DNA from: Cynocephalus volans
Taxonomy: Eukaryota; Chordata; Mammalia; Dermoptera; Cynocephalidae
Direction of reading: 5' to 3'
Assembly (NCBI RefSeq): GCF_027409185.1
Contig: NC_084462.1
Location: forward strand, 82,260,179 to 82,324,178
Length of the DNA stretch: 64,000 nucleotides
Shown: piece by piece, positions 34,822 to 44,638 of the stretch
Position numbering within the stretch: position 1 is the stretch's first letter
Layout: each line of letters starts with the position of its first letter
Notes under the pieces: generated by a model
What the model was told of the DNA's origin: nothing
Seen by the model: the letters and a program-made list of their open reading frames with translations, nothing else
Database searches by the model: none
Made by a program: the position numbers and the translations under genes

Positions 34822-35539
34822 CTATAGGGTTTCTACTGAGAAATCCACTGAGAGCCATGTTGGGGCTCTGTGGAATATTATGTGTTTCTTTTCTCTTGCT
34901 GCTTTTAGTATTCTTTCTCTGTCTTTGGTTTTTGACAATTTGATTATGATGTGCCCTGGGGTGTTCCTCTTTGGATTGGATTCAGTTGGTGACCTCTGGG
35001 CTTCCTGTACCTGGATGCTGTCATCTTTCTCCATACTTGGGAAATTTTCAGCCATCATTTCCTTGAATATGCTTTCTACATGTCTTCTGTTTTCCTTTCC
35101 TTTGGGTATGCAAATATGTGGAGGCTATTTTACTTGAGGGAGTTTCATATTGCTGTATTACTGTTTCATTTCTTCTTTCCTTTTGCTCCTCTGATTGGTT
35201 AATTTCATGTGTTTTATCTTTGAGCTCATTGATTCTTTCCTCTGTTTGATTAAGACTGCTGTTGGAGCTTCCTATATAGTTTTTTGATTCAGATAATGTA
35301 TTCTTTATTTCTAGAATTTCAATTTGGATTTTTAAAATTGATTCTATTCCTTTGTCAAGTTTCTCATTCTGCTCCTTAATTATTTTCCATATACCACTTA
35401 ATCTTCTGTCTGTATTTCCCTGTGACTCCCTGGACTTCCTTGAGAGGGTTATTCTGAATTCTGTTTCAGATATTTCATAGAACTGCTCTTTCTCTGCATC
35501 CTGTGCTGGTGCTTTGTTTGTTTCATTTGGTGGTGACAT
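34822..35539 (-). pseudogene. L1 ORF1 remnant
   Basis: Two adjacent minus-strand frames. The first, 35048-35539, starts MSPPNETNKAP and has a long charged coiled-coil-like stretch. The second, 34822-35058, contains the C-terminal RNA-binding part with VQEAQRSP and RILKAAREKK, conserved in L1 ORF1p. They overlap in different frames, so a frameshift separates them. ORF1p is the nucleic-acid chaperone of the L1 particle; this copy cannot make it. Confidence 0.8.
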
Positions 35540-36289
35540 ATTTCTCTATTCTTTTTCAACCTTTGTGTCTTTACACTGATGTGTAGGCATTTGAGGAGAG
35601 TGCTATTTGTTGCTGAATCTCAGGGGAAGGCTATTTCGGGATGGTTAATCACTTCCAGGTCTGGGCCATGTGGAAATTCTGGCACAGGATGGGGTCCTTC
35701 CTGCAGATTGAGCCCCCTACATTTCTATTGCCCTGACCAATTTCCACTGGGACCAACTGCCTGCACTGCGCCCTATGTTGCCATGGTGGGCTGGACTTTT
35801 CCTTGCACTCCAACTGCTTCCAGTGGGACAGACCATGTGTATATATCCCTCAGGATACCTCAATGGCCTCTGGGTAGCTCTTTCTCTCCAGTCAGTTGCA
35901 GTAGCTTGCTCCTATGTGAGCAGGGCCTGGGGGAATCCTGACAATTGTCTTTAGGGTCTGTGGCTGGTATGGTATGCTCCAAAGCCCTCCTCTTCCCTGC
36001 AGACTCCAAGAAGGTTTATGCAAGGGTGCCATGGCTTTTTCCAACTTCTATAACAATTAGTCCCCAATTCCATACCAGGCTGGCTCAGAACAATAGGTGC
36101 CATCTCTATACCCGCTCACCATTGCCTCTTGTACCTTCATGAACTCCATGGGTCTTTCCTCCTCTTTCTCCAGCTCCAGTGGCTCCAGGTTGGCAGTCTT
36201 TGCTTTTTAATAGTTGTAAATTGATTATTTGTGGGAGATTGAGATGCTGGGAATCATCTACTCTGCCATCTTGATGACATCCTCTTCCC

Positions 36290-36356
36290 CAGCAATCTAT
36301 TTTAACAAGACCTCCAGTTGATTCTGGTGCATGCTCAAGTTAGAAAACCACTGCTT
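36290..36356 (+). repeat. MER5-like hAT fragment
   Basis: TTTTAACAAGACCTCCAGTTGATTCTGGTGCATG...GTTAGAAAACCACTGC is a MER5-type terminal segment. The antisense L1 to the left cuts it; its other part is not found at the far side of that L1. Confidence 0.55.
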
Positions 36357-36359
36357 TAA

Positions 36360-36640
36360 TATACTAAGCTTCTTCCCCACTCAGAGCCTTTTTGCTTCTG
36401 CATTCTGTACATGATCTTCTCTTCTTCCAGATTTTCATGTTAGCCACGTCTCTGTACAAACATCACTTCCTCAAAAAAGTCCTCTCTCCTGCCAACCTCA
36501 CTCTATTCCCCTCACTAGAATGTAAACTGACAGCGGGAAATTTGTCTTGTTTGCTTTTGCACCTTTAGTACCCAAACAGTGCCTAGCACAGTCTAGACAA
36601 AAGGAAATATATGTCAAATGAATTAATAACTTATATAATT
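36360..36640 (+). repeat. L2 LINE 3' end
   Basis: CACTTCCTCAAAAAAGTCCTC, CTAGAATGTAAACTGACAGCGGG and AACAGTGCCTAGCACAGTC are in L2 3' order. Confidence 0.75.
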
Positions 36641-37228
36641 ATTGGTAAAGTTAGTTTTATGTTCTAACCAGTGCTGTGAGAAATGACTGGAAAAGAAATA
36701 TAAAAAAAGAGAAAAGACAGTTATATCCAGACCTTTAGAGACCATCTATTCTCCTCCTCTCACCTCTTTAGCCTGAAATTCAGTGTGTACATGTAGTTCA
36801 GGTGTAAGTTATCTAAAACTATTTTGAGGGTAAAGATTACACATTTCTACTTAGTTATTTCTGGTCCTTTTTTTGTGTGGTGATATCTTTATTGAGATAT
36901 AATTCACATATCACACATATCCATTTAAAGTGACAATTCAGTAGTTTTTAGTATATTCACAGAGTTATATATTCATCAGCACAATCAATTTTAGAATATT
37001 TTTATCACCCCCAAAAGAAACCCCATATCCTTTAGCACTCATCCCTCCCTCATTTCTCTCCACCCTCCCAGCTCCTAGCAACTGCTAATTTACTTTCTGT
37101 CTCTATGGGCTTGCCTATTCTAGACATTTCATGTAAATGGAATCATAAAATATGTGCTCTTCTGTGACTGGCTTCTTTCACTTAGTGTAATGTTTTCAAG
37201 ATTCATTCATGTGTAGCATGTATCAATA

Positions 37229-37558
37229 CAGTCAGCCCTCTGTATCTGTGGATTCCACATTTGCTGATTCATCTAACTGTGGATCAAAAATATTTGAGCA
37301 AAAAAATAATAAAAAAATAGAACAATAAAAAAATCATACTTTTAAATAATACAGTATAACAACTATTTACATAACACATTGTATTAGGTATTATAAGGAA
37401 TCTAGAGATGATTTAAAGTATACAGGAGGATATGCATAGGTTATATGCAAATAGTACACCATTTTATATAAGGGACTTGAGCATCCTCAGATTTGGTATC
37501 CTGGTGGGTGGGAAGAGGGTCCTAAAACCAATCCCTCACTGATACTGAGGAACGTGAC
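37229..37558. mobile_element. MER2-like Tigger MITE
   Basis: Left end CAGTCAGCCCTCTGTATCTGTGG after TA; right end CCAATCCCTCACTGATACTGAGG...GTGACTA, the inverted counterpart, then TA. This matches the MER2 group of TcMar-Tigger non-autonomous elements. It sits inside old L1 sequence. Confidence 0.75.
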
Positions 37559-37922
37559 TATACTTCCTTTCTTTTTATTGCCAAATAATATTTCACTGTA
37601 TGGATATACCACATTTTATTTGTCCATTCATATGTTAATGGGGATTTGGGGATTTGGGTCTTTCTAAATCTGGCTGTAACGAATAATGCTGCTATGAATA
37701 TTCATGTTTAAGTGTTTGTGTACATATATTTTCATTACTCTTAGGTATATACCCAGTTGAGGAATCAATGAGTCATATGGTACTCTATGTTTAAACTGGG
37801 AGAAATGACCAGTGACCAGATTGTTTTCCAAAGAAGCTTCACCGTTTTGCATTCCCGGCAGCAATGGGAATTGCTGGTTGATGGTTCCAATGCAGCCAAA
37901 GCCTTATCAGCATTTCTTATTA

Positions 37923-37929
<7 letters not shown>

Positions 37930-37955
<26 letters not shown>
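37930..37955. repeat. (TA)n microsatellite at a SINE tail
   Basis: About 13 TA units between the TSD and poly(T) of the adjacent antisense SINE. It probably arose by slippage at the tail. Confidence 0.85.
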
Positions 37956-37963
<8 letters not shown>

Positions 37964-38096
37964 TTTTTGTCTTTTTCGTGACCGGCACTCAGCCAGTGAG
38001 TGCACCGGCCAGTCCTATATAGGATCCGAACCCGCGGCAGGAGCGTTGCTGCGCTCCCAGCGCCGCACTCTCCCGGGTGCGCCATGGGCTCGGCCC
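37956..38096 (-). mobile_element. tRNA-derived SINE, hairpin subfamily, antisense
   Basis: Reverse complement of the 27171 type: poly(T), GTCTTTTTCGTGACCGGCACT, shortened right unit, then the left unit with the hairpin AGGAGCG-TTGCTG-CGCTCCC (one end base changed) and GGGCTCGGCCC at its start. TSD ATTACCTATAT at 37919-37929 and 38097-38107. Inserted in old L1. Confidence 0.88.
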
Positions 38097-38870
38097 ATTA
38101 CCTATATTTTTGATTATAGCTATCTTATTAGTAATGAAGTGGTATCACCTTTGCATTTCCCTGATGACTATTGACAGCAAGCACTCTTTCATGTGCCTAT
38201 TGGCTGTTTGTATGTCTTCTTTGGAGAAGTGTCTATTCAGATCTTTTACCCATTTTTAAGTTGGGTTATTTCTCTCTACACTGAGTTGTAATAGTTTTTA
38301 TATATTTTGTATAGAAGTCCCTTATCAGAAATATGACTTGCAAAATTTTCCCTCATTCTTTGGGTTGTCTTTTCACTTTCTTGATGGTGTCCTTTGAAAG
38401 CACAGTTTTTCATATTAATGAAGTTCACTTTATTTTTTTCTTTTGTTGCTTGTGCTTTTGGTGTTAAATCTAAGAAACCATTGCCAAATCTAAGGTCATA
38501 CAGATTTATGCCTGTGTTTTCTTCCAAGAATTTTATATTTTTACTTTGATTCATTTGAGTTAGTCTTTGAACCATTTAGGTCTTTGATCTATTTCGAGTT
38601 AAATTTTGCATATGGTATCAAGTAGGAATCCAACTTCGTTCTTTTGCATATAGTTATCCAGTTGTCCCAATACCGTTTTTTGAAATGACTATTCTCTACT
38701 CATTGAATTGTCTTGGCACACTTGTTGAAAAGCAATTGAATGTAAATATAAGGGTTTATTTTTGGAGTCTCAATTCTATTCCATTGATCAGTAAGTCTAT
38801 TTTTCTTTCAGTGCTTCTGATACTATTAATCAATGTCCATTTGTCCTGTCTTAGGGTCCATTCCATTGCA

Positions 38871-40089
38871 CAAACATATGTTTTGTTCCAAAGAAATTTT
38901 ATCTGCATGTTTGTCATTCTACAACTAATAAAATGTAGTCAGTGTTGCCATCTTAGGGGAGAGAAGGACGGCAAATTATAAATGGCAATGTCCACTACTT
39001 CAGATGAATGGAAATTCTTCTGAATACCAAAAGAAGGAATTAGATGGTTTAAATCAGAAGAACAGTAATAGTAAAATTATGATTGCCTCATTTGGATCCC
39101 AGATGTGGTTGCTATCTCCTTCTAAGAAAACAGAGACAGAGAGAGAGAGGAAGTCACAGGCACAATGTAACTAAAATATTTAGAGACACTTACATTACTT
39201 GGCAATGTTAGTGAAAGGTTTTAATATCGTGATGAAAATTTAACTGATTAGCTCTCCTGCCTTTCTTACAAAATAAATGATTCTTCTTGGAAAATCATGA
39301 TACCACATTTTGACAATACCTCTCCACCTACTCCCACCCCATTATTCTCATGTCTGAGGTCCTAGAGTTGCTCCCATATGAACAATTTATGTTGATGAAA
39401 CAATTGCTTTCTCATTTGTCCAGAAAGAAAATGATTAATTCTATTCATGTGAAAATAGGTATACCTAAAAAGTGTCATTAGATGTAGCCTTGGACACCAT
39501 CCTAAAGTAATTTTATCTCAAGAAAATCAAACATATAATATATACTCTGGTCACTCAGAGAGAACTTCAACTGATAGTAGTCTAGAATCTACAGGGAGTT
39601 TACCTTATTTCAGGGGACACCATTTTTTAAGAGTTTCAATTTAATAGTACACAGGAGACATTTTTGCCAAGTACGTTTTCAGTTTTCAAAACCATGTGTT
39701 ATTTACAGAAAATAAAATTCATGTGTTTTTGATTCATTTACACTTACCTCATTAAAAAATTCCTGTTAAACCACTTGGTATTCGAGGACTTTTCAGTTTT
39801 CTAAATAAGTTTCCAAAAGCCTTCTTAAAGATATGAAATGGTGTTAAGTAAATACGCACATGAGTTTCCAAACCATGTTCATAATTTTTCTTTAGAAGTT
39901 TGTGCCTTTAATTAGTAAAATGTGCTTTTCTCCTAGCCAGAAAGAGATTAATGCATGCAAATTTATCATTTGTCAGTGCGAGAAAACCTAAATTTATAAA
40001 TAAGAAGTTTTAAATATTGTCAATCAAAAAATTATTTGATTCACATATATGCTGTAAAATAAATGTCAGATAAACATCGCCAATTTAGT
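38871..40089. other. Unclassified non-coding stretch
   Basis: No gene or repeat recognised. AT-rich. Confidence 0.4.
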
Positions 40090-40330
40090 GGGAAGAAAGT
40101 GAATTAACAGTTATTGAGCACTTCCTTGGTGTTATGTATTGGGCTTAGCACTTTATATGCATAGAATTTAACTTTTAGGAGATGGAAATTTTCATCACAT
40201 TTTCACAGATAAGAAAACTGAGGGTCAGACAAGCTAAATAATCTTTCCAAAGCCAGATAGCTGGTAAGACAGAGCGAGGATTCAAAGTCTGTATGATTCT
40301 TAAGTCCATGTTATTTCTGTTACCCACAAA
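40090..40330 (-). repeat. MIR SINE
   Basis: TTATTGAGCACTTCCTTGGTG, TAGCACTTTATATGCATAG, GATAAGAAAACTGAGGGTCAG and AAGCCAGATAGCTGGTAAGACAGAGC are the MIR reverse complement over almost its full length. Confidence 0.85.
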
Positions 40331-40399
40331 TCCCACTGGATTTGAAATGAAGAGATCTGGTTTAAAATGACCATTTTTTTTTTTTTTTACCAAATTCTA

Positions 40400-40590
40400 G
40401 CAGCGCAAATGTGAATAAGCCTTTAGCTTCCTTGACTGTAGAATGGGGATAGTAACACTCACCTTATAAATCTGCTGTTATGGGCTGGCTGGTTAGCTCA
40501 GTTTGTTAGAGCACAGTGCTGAAAAAATTGCTGTAGAGGAAATGAAATAATGTGTATGTGAGTGCAACTAGACTGAATTGAACTGGTTTT
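40400..40590 (+). repeat. MIR SINE, interrupted
   Basis: CTTCCTTGACTGTAGAATGGGGATAGTAACACTCACC, then after a short insertion GAGGAAATGAAATAATGTG. This is the MIR central part and 3' side. Confidence 0.65.
40482..40527 (+). mobile_element. tRNA-Ile-like 5'-half insertion with A-tail
   Basis: GGGCTGGCTGGTTAGCTCAG, then TTTGTTAGAGCACAGTGCTGA, then A6. This is the first half of a tRNA-Ile-like unit (A-box part) and it stops before a B box. TGCTGT occurs on both sides (40473-40478, 40529-40534), a short possible TSD. It lies inside a MIR. It lacks the rest of the dimeric SINE and is not a functional tRNA gene. Confidence 0.55.
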
Positions 40591-40842
40591 CTTACTTCCA
40601 GCCTTGGCCCTCTTCGATAAGTTTGAATACAGCATAGGTTAAGACTTTGAAATTGCAGATTTCATATCTATTCCTCTTTGCAAAATTTTCAATAATTAGA
40701 TTATAATTAAAAGTTCATACTGATTTTATTCTAAATTTACATATCTAAGTTCATCTCCTTTTATTCCCACAATAAAACTTTAAATTCTGTCAGATTAATT
40801 TACTCCCACACTCACGAACCAACATGCACATTATATTGTTTT

Positions 40843-40856
40843 AAAAATTGTGGTAT
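40843..40856. repeat. Left TSD of young L1
   Basis: AAAAATTGTGGTAT, repeated exactly at 42257-42270. Confidence 0.8.
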
Positions 40857-42176
40857 GCACACCTACAGCCATCTGATCTTTGACAAAGGCACCAAGCCTA
40901 TACACTGGGGAAGAGACTGCTTGTTCAGCAAATGGTGCTGGGATAACTGGATAGCAATATGCAGGAGAATGAAACTAGACCCATACCTCTCACCATATAC
41001 TAAAAGTAACTCAAAATGGATTAAAGAATTAAATATACACCTTGAAACAATAAAACTTCTTAAAGAAAACATAGGAGAAACACTTCAGGAAGTAGGACTG
41101 AACACAGACTTCGTAAATACGACCCCAAAAGCACGGGCAACCATAGGAAAAATAAACAAATGGGATTATATCAAACTGAAAAGCTTCTGCACAGCAAAAG
41201 AAACAATTAACAGAGTTAAAAGACAGCCAACAGAGTGGGAGAAAATATTTGCAAAACATACATCTGACAAAGGATTAATATACAGAATATACAAGGAACT
41301 CAAACAACTTTACAACAGAAAAACAAGTAACCCAATTAAAAAATGGGCAAAAGAGCCAAAGAGGCATTTCTCAAAGGAAGATATACGAATGGCCAACAGA
41401 CACATGAAAAATGCTCAACATCACTCAGCATTCGGGAAATGCAAATCAAAACCACACTGGGATACCATCTCACCCCAGTTAGGATGGCTAATATCCAAAA
41501 GACTGTGAATGATAAATGCTGGTGAGGTTGAGGAGAAAAAGGAACTCTCATACATTGTTGATGGGACTGCAAAATGGTGCAGCCTCTATGGAAAATGGTA
41601 TGGAGGTTCCTCAAACAATTGCAGATAGATCTACCATATGACCCAGCTGTCCCACTGCTGGAAATATACCCAGAGGAATGGAAATCAACAAGTCGAAGGT
41701 ATACCTGTTCTCCAATGTTCATTGCAGCACTCTTTACAATAGCTAAGAGTTGGAACCAGCCCAAATGTCCATCATCAGATGAGTGGATACGGAAAATGTG
41801 GTATATCTACACAATGGAATACTACTGAGCTATAAAAATGAATGAAATACTGCCATTTGCAACAACATGGATGGACCTGGAGAGAATTATATTAAGTGAA
41901 ACAACTCAGGCACAGAAAGAGAAATACCACATGTTCTCACTTATTTGTGGGAGCTAAAAATAAATAAATAAATACACAAACAACCTGGTGAGTGGGGGAG
42001 GGAAGAAGACACAACAATTACAATTCCTTGAAGTTGATACGACAAGCAAACAGAAAGGAGATTGTTGGGAGGGAGGAGGGAGGTAGGTTTTGGTAATGGG
42101 CCACAATAACCAACCACATTGTATATTGACAAAATAAAATTAAATTAAAAAATAAATAAATAAATAAAAAATAAAA
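40857..42176 (+). mobile_element. Young 5'-truncated L1
   Basis: Starts in the last third of ORF2, at the place matching about 59007 of the 54.4 kb element. A frame of 217 codons (40855-41508) carries [20 protein letters not shown] and the C-terminal region up to the last frameshift. The end of ORF2 follows in other frames to about 41950. The 3'UTR has the same G-rich tract and ends with ATTGACAAAATAAAATTAAATT and AAATAAATA repeats. It is the same young family as the L1 at 54.4 kb. It is followed by apparent transduced sequence and the TSD copy. Confidence 0.9.
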
Positions 42177-42249
42177 GAGAAATGAAATTTTGCCTAGAAA
42201 GAAAGTTGATGAAACATTGATTTTATTTAATAAAAACTCTATGTCCTTG
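42177..42249 (+). other. Candidate L1 3'-transduced sequence
   Basis: 73 bp not found at other L1 ends here lie between the L1's own A-rich end and a second poly(A) run. The segment has a polyadenylation signal AATAAA at 42229-42234, and A12 starts at 42250, 15 nt downstream. The right TSD follows directly. This is the layout expected when RNA reads past the weak L1 signal to a genomic one. Confidence 0.75.
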
Positions 42250-42256
42250 AAAAAAA

Positions 42257-42270
42257 AAAAATTGTGGTAT
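42257..42270. repeat. Right TSD of young L1
   Basis: AAAAATTGTGGTAT, identical to 40843-40856. The first As overlap the poly(A) run. Confidence 0.8.
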
Positions 42271-42271
42271 A

Positions 42272-42436
42272 GGCTGGCCTGTGGCTAACTTGGGAGAGCG
42301 TGGTGCTGATAACACCAAGGCCTCAGGTTTGGATCCCTATATAGGGATGGCCGGTTAGCTCACTTGGGAGAGTGTGGTTCTAACAACACCAAGACAAGGG
42401 TTAAGATCCCCCTACCAGTCATCTTTAAAAAAAAAA
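42272..42436 (+). mobile_element. Dimeric tRNA-Ile SINE (CYN-like)
   Basis: Begins GGCTGGCCTGTGGCTAACTT, left unit with TATATAGGGATGGCC at its join, right unit GGTTAGCTCACTTGGGAGAG ending CCCCCTACCAGTCATCTTT plus A-tail. It sits directly beside the L1 right TSD; AAAATTGT is shared by both flanks, the rest of its TSD having decayed. Confidence 0.88.
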
Positions 42437-42595
42437 AATTGTACCAAAATGCACATAACATAAAATTTACCATTTTAACTATTTTTAAGTTTACAATTCA
42501 GTGGCGTTACTTAATAGTACATTCACATTGTTGTGTGACCATCACCACTATTCCACACAGCACTTTTCCAAGCAGCATTTTACCATCCCTGCATT
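42437..42595 (-). repeat. Old L1 3'UTR, antisense
   Basis: AATGCACATAACATAAAATTTACC, GTTTACAATTCAGTGGCG and TTGTGTGACCATCACCACTATTCC are typical antisense L1M 3'UTR. It continues sequence interrupted by the young L1 and SINE. Confidence 0.7.
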
Positions 42596-42599
42596 GACA

Positions 42600-42800
42600 G
42601 TTTCTCCCCACTTCTATTTATCCAACTCTTAATCTTCTTCCAAAATCTCACTCAAACCCCCTCATCCATAAAATCTTCCTTTACTGTGTTGGTCTGACTT
42701 GTATCACATGGACTCTGGGTCAGATTGTTTGAGTTCAAGGTCCATCTGTGTTACTCCCTAACTACAGGATATGATCTTGGGCAAATGAATTGAACTCTTA
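42600..42800 (+). repeat. L2 fragment followed by MIR fragment
   Basis: About 42600-42690 is L2-like (CCAAAATCTCACTCAAACC; AAAATCTTCCTTTACTG). About 42700-42795 is MIR-like (GACTCTGGGTCAGATTGTTTGAGTTC; ATGATCTTGGGCAAATGAATTG). Confidence 0.55.
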
Positions 42801-43485
42801 GTGTCCTAGGTATTTATCCAAATGACTTAAAAACTTGTGTCCACACAGAAACCTGCACATGAGTGTTTATAGCAGCTTTCTTCATAATTTCCAAAAAGTG
42901 GAAGCAACCAAGATGTCTTGCAATAGGTGAATGAATAAACAAACTGTGCTGTGGAATGTCCATACAATGAAACATTATTCAGCAATAAAAAGAAATGAGC
43001 TGTTGAGCCGTAAAAAGACATGAAGGAACCTCAAATACGTATTGCTAAGTAAAACAAGCTAGTCTGAAAAGGCTACATACTGTATGATTCCAATTATATG
43101 ACATTCTGAAAAAGGCAAAACTGTGGAGACAATAAAAAGATCAGTGGTTTCCAGGGGTTTGGTGGGAATAAGAGGTAGGGAGGGATGAATAGGTGCAGTA
43201 CAGGAGGTTTTTAGGGCAATGAAATTATTCTTTATGATACTACACTGGTAGATGCAAGACACTATGCATTCTATGCATTTGTCAAAAACCACAGAACTAT
43301 ATAACACAGAGTGAACCCTAAGGTAAACTATGGACAATTGCAACAAATGTACTACATTAATGTAGCATGTTAATAATAGAGGAAACTGTGGGGTGGATGG
43401 TGGCTAGGGATTATATGAGAACTCTGTACTTTCTGCTCAATTTTTTTATAAACGTAAAACTTCTCTACAAAAAAATAAAGCCTAT
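42801..43485 (+). repeat. Old L1 3' end
   Basis: ACCTGCACATGAGTGTTTATAGCAG, AAGCAACCAAGATGTCTTGC, GAAACATTATTCAGCAATAAAAAG, TCAGTGGTTTCCAGGGGTTTG and CAAAAACCACAGAACTATATAAC follow L1M order into a 3'UTR ending CTACAAAAAAATAAAGCC. Confidence 0.75.
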
Positions 43486-43698
43486 TAATTCAAAACATTA
43501 TCAATCAATAACAAAAAAGATATCTCAGAAATCTTCAAATATTGGAAACTAAATATTATACTTTGAAGTAACCTATGTGTCAAAGAAAAAATTAGAGATT
43601 TTGAACCGAAAGTATTTTTAACTGAACCAAAATGAAAACACAACAAATTAAAATGTGTGAGATGCAGCTAAAGCTGTGCTTAGAAATCTACAGCACTC

Positions 43699-43874
43699 GG
43701 GCCGGCCCGTGGCTCACTCGGGAGAGTGCGGTGCTGATAACACCAAAGCCCCGGGTTCGGATCCCATATAGGGATGGCCGGTTCGCTCACTGGCTGAGCG
43801 TGGGGCTGATCTTAACACCAAGTCAAGGGTTAAGATCCCCTTACTGGTCATCTTTAAAAAAAAAAAAAAAAAAA
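43699..43874 (+). mobile_element. Dimeric tRNA-Ile SINE (CYN-like), young
   Basis: GGGCCGGCCCGTGGCTCACT at its start, B box GGGTTCGGATCC, join TATAGGGATGGCC, right unit with GGGTTAAGATCC and ACTGGTCATCTTT, then A-tail. Perfect 17-bp TSD AGAAATCTACAGCACTC at 43682-43698 and 43875-43891. Inserted into old L1 ORF2. Confidence 0.93.
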
Positions 43875-44535
43875 AGAAATCTACAGCACTCAATGTCTAT
43901 GTTAGAAAACAAGAAAGTTCTTGATTCAATGACCTTATCTTTAACCTTAAGAAACTAGAGAAAGAAGAGAAAATCAAAACCAAAATAAGCAGCAGGAAGA
44001 AAAGAGTAAAGAAATCAGTGAAATAAAAAACAGAAAAACAATAGAGGAAATCAGTGAAAAGCTGGTTCTTTGAGATGATTAATAAAGCCAAAACCCTCTA
44101 GCCAGACTGATCAGGAAAAAAAGAATGAGAATACACAAATTAATAATATCTGGAATTAGAGAGGTGACATCAGTACAGATTATTCTTCAGATGTTAAAAG
44201 GATAAAAAGAATATTATGAATGATTTTATGCCAATAAATCTGACAACTTAGATGAAATTGACAGATTCCTTGAAAGACAACAGAGCTCATCCAAGAAGAA
44301 ACAGACAACCTAAATATATTTATAAATATATGTATAAAGAAGTTGAATTTGTAATTAAAAACTTAAACACAAAGAAAACTCCAGGCCCAGATGCCTTCAC
44401 TGGTTAGTTCTACCAAATATTTAAGGAAGAAAATGCGATCAGTTCTACATAAACACTTCTAAAGAATTGAAGGGGAGGGAATACTTCCAACTTATTCTGT
44501 GAGGCTAATCAAAACTAGTCAAAGATATTAAAGAA

Positions 44536-44638
44536 GGGGCTGGCCTGTGGCTCACTTCGGAGAGCATGGTGCTGACAACACCAAGTCTAGGGTTAAGATC
44601 CCCTTACTGGTCATCTTTTATAAAAAAAAAGAAAAGAA
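44536..44638 (+). mobile_element. Monomer-like tRNA-Ile SINE
   Basis: GGGGCTGGCCTGTGGCTCACT runs straight into the right-unit features GTGCTGACAACACCAAGTC and GGGTTAAGATCCCCTTACTGG, so only one unit is present: left-type head and right-type body. TSD AAAGATATTAAA at 44521-44532 and 44639-44650. It may be a recombinant or deleted dimer, or a true monomer. Confidence 0.85.

Larger units (their letters stand above)
31048..36289 (-). mobile_element. Near-full-length L1, antisense, lacking its 3' end
   Basis: The 5' end is at the right (minus strand AAGAGGATGTCATCAAGATGGCAGAGTAGA near 36288-36260), followed by a leader (to about 35540), ORF1 (to about 34300), ORF2 and the end of ORF2 near 31048. 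No 3'UTR or poly(A) is present; the homology stops in unrelated sequence. ORF2 is broken by many stops. At 32746-33099 the RT motif reads FAGD instead of FADD, so the catalytic Asp is lost. It is an old, dead element. 3' loss with 5' retention is opposite to the usual L1 truncation. Confidence 0.85.
36880..38870 (-). mobile_element. Old L1 (L1M), antisense, with two insertions
   Basis: Starts with antisense 3'UTR (GATATCTTTATTGAGATATAATTC; GCCTATTCTAGACATTTC) and continues into antisense ORF2 end (CATTTCCCTGATGACTATTG; TGTCCCAATACCGTTTTTTG). A MER2-like MITE and a SINE split it. No open coding frame remains. Confidence 0.75.

Noticed and set aside
40482..40527. Possible functional tRNA-Ile gene
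   Set aside because: Only the 5' half is present, with an A-tail and no T arm or B box.
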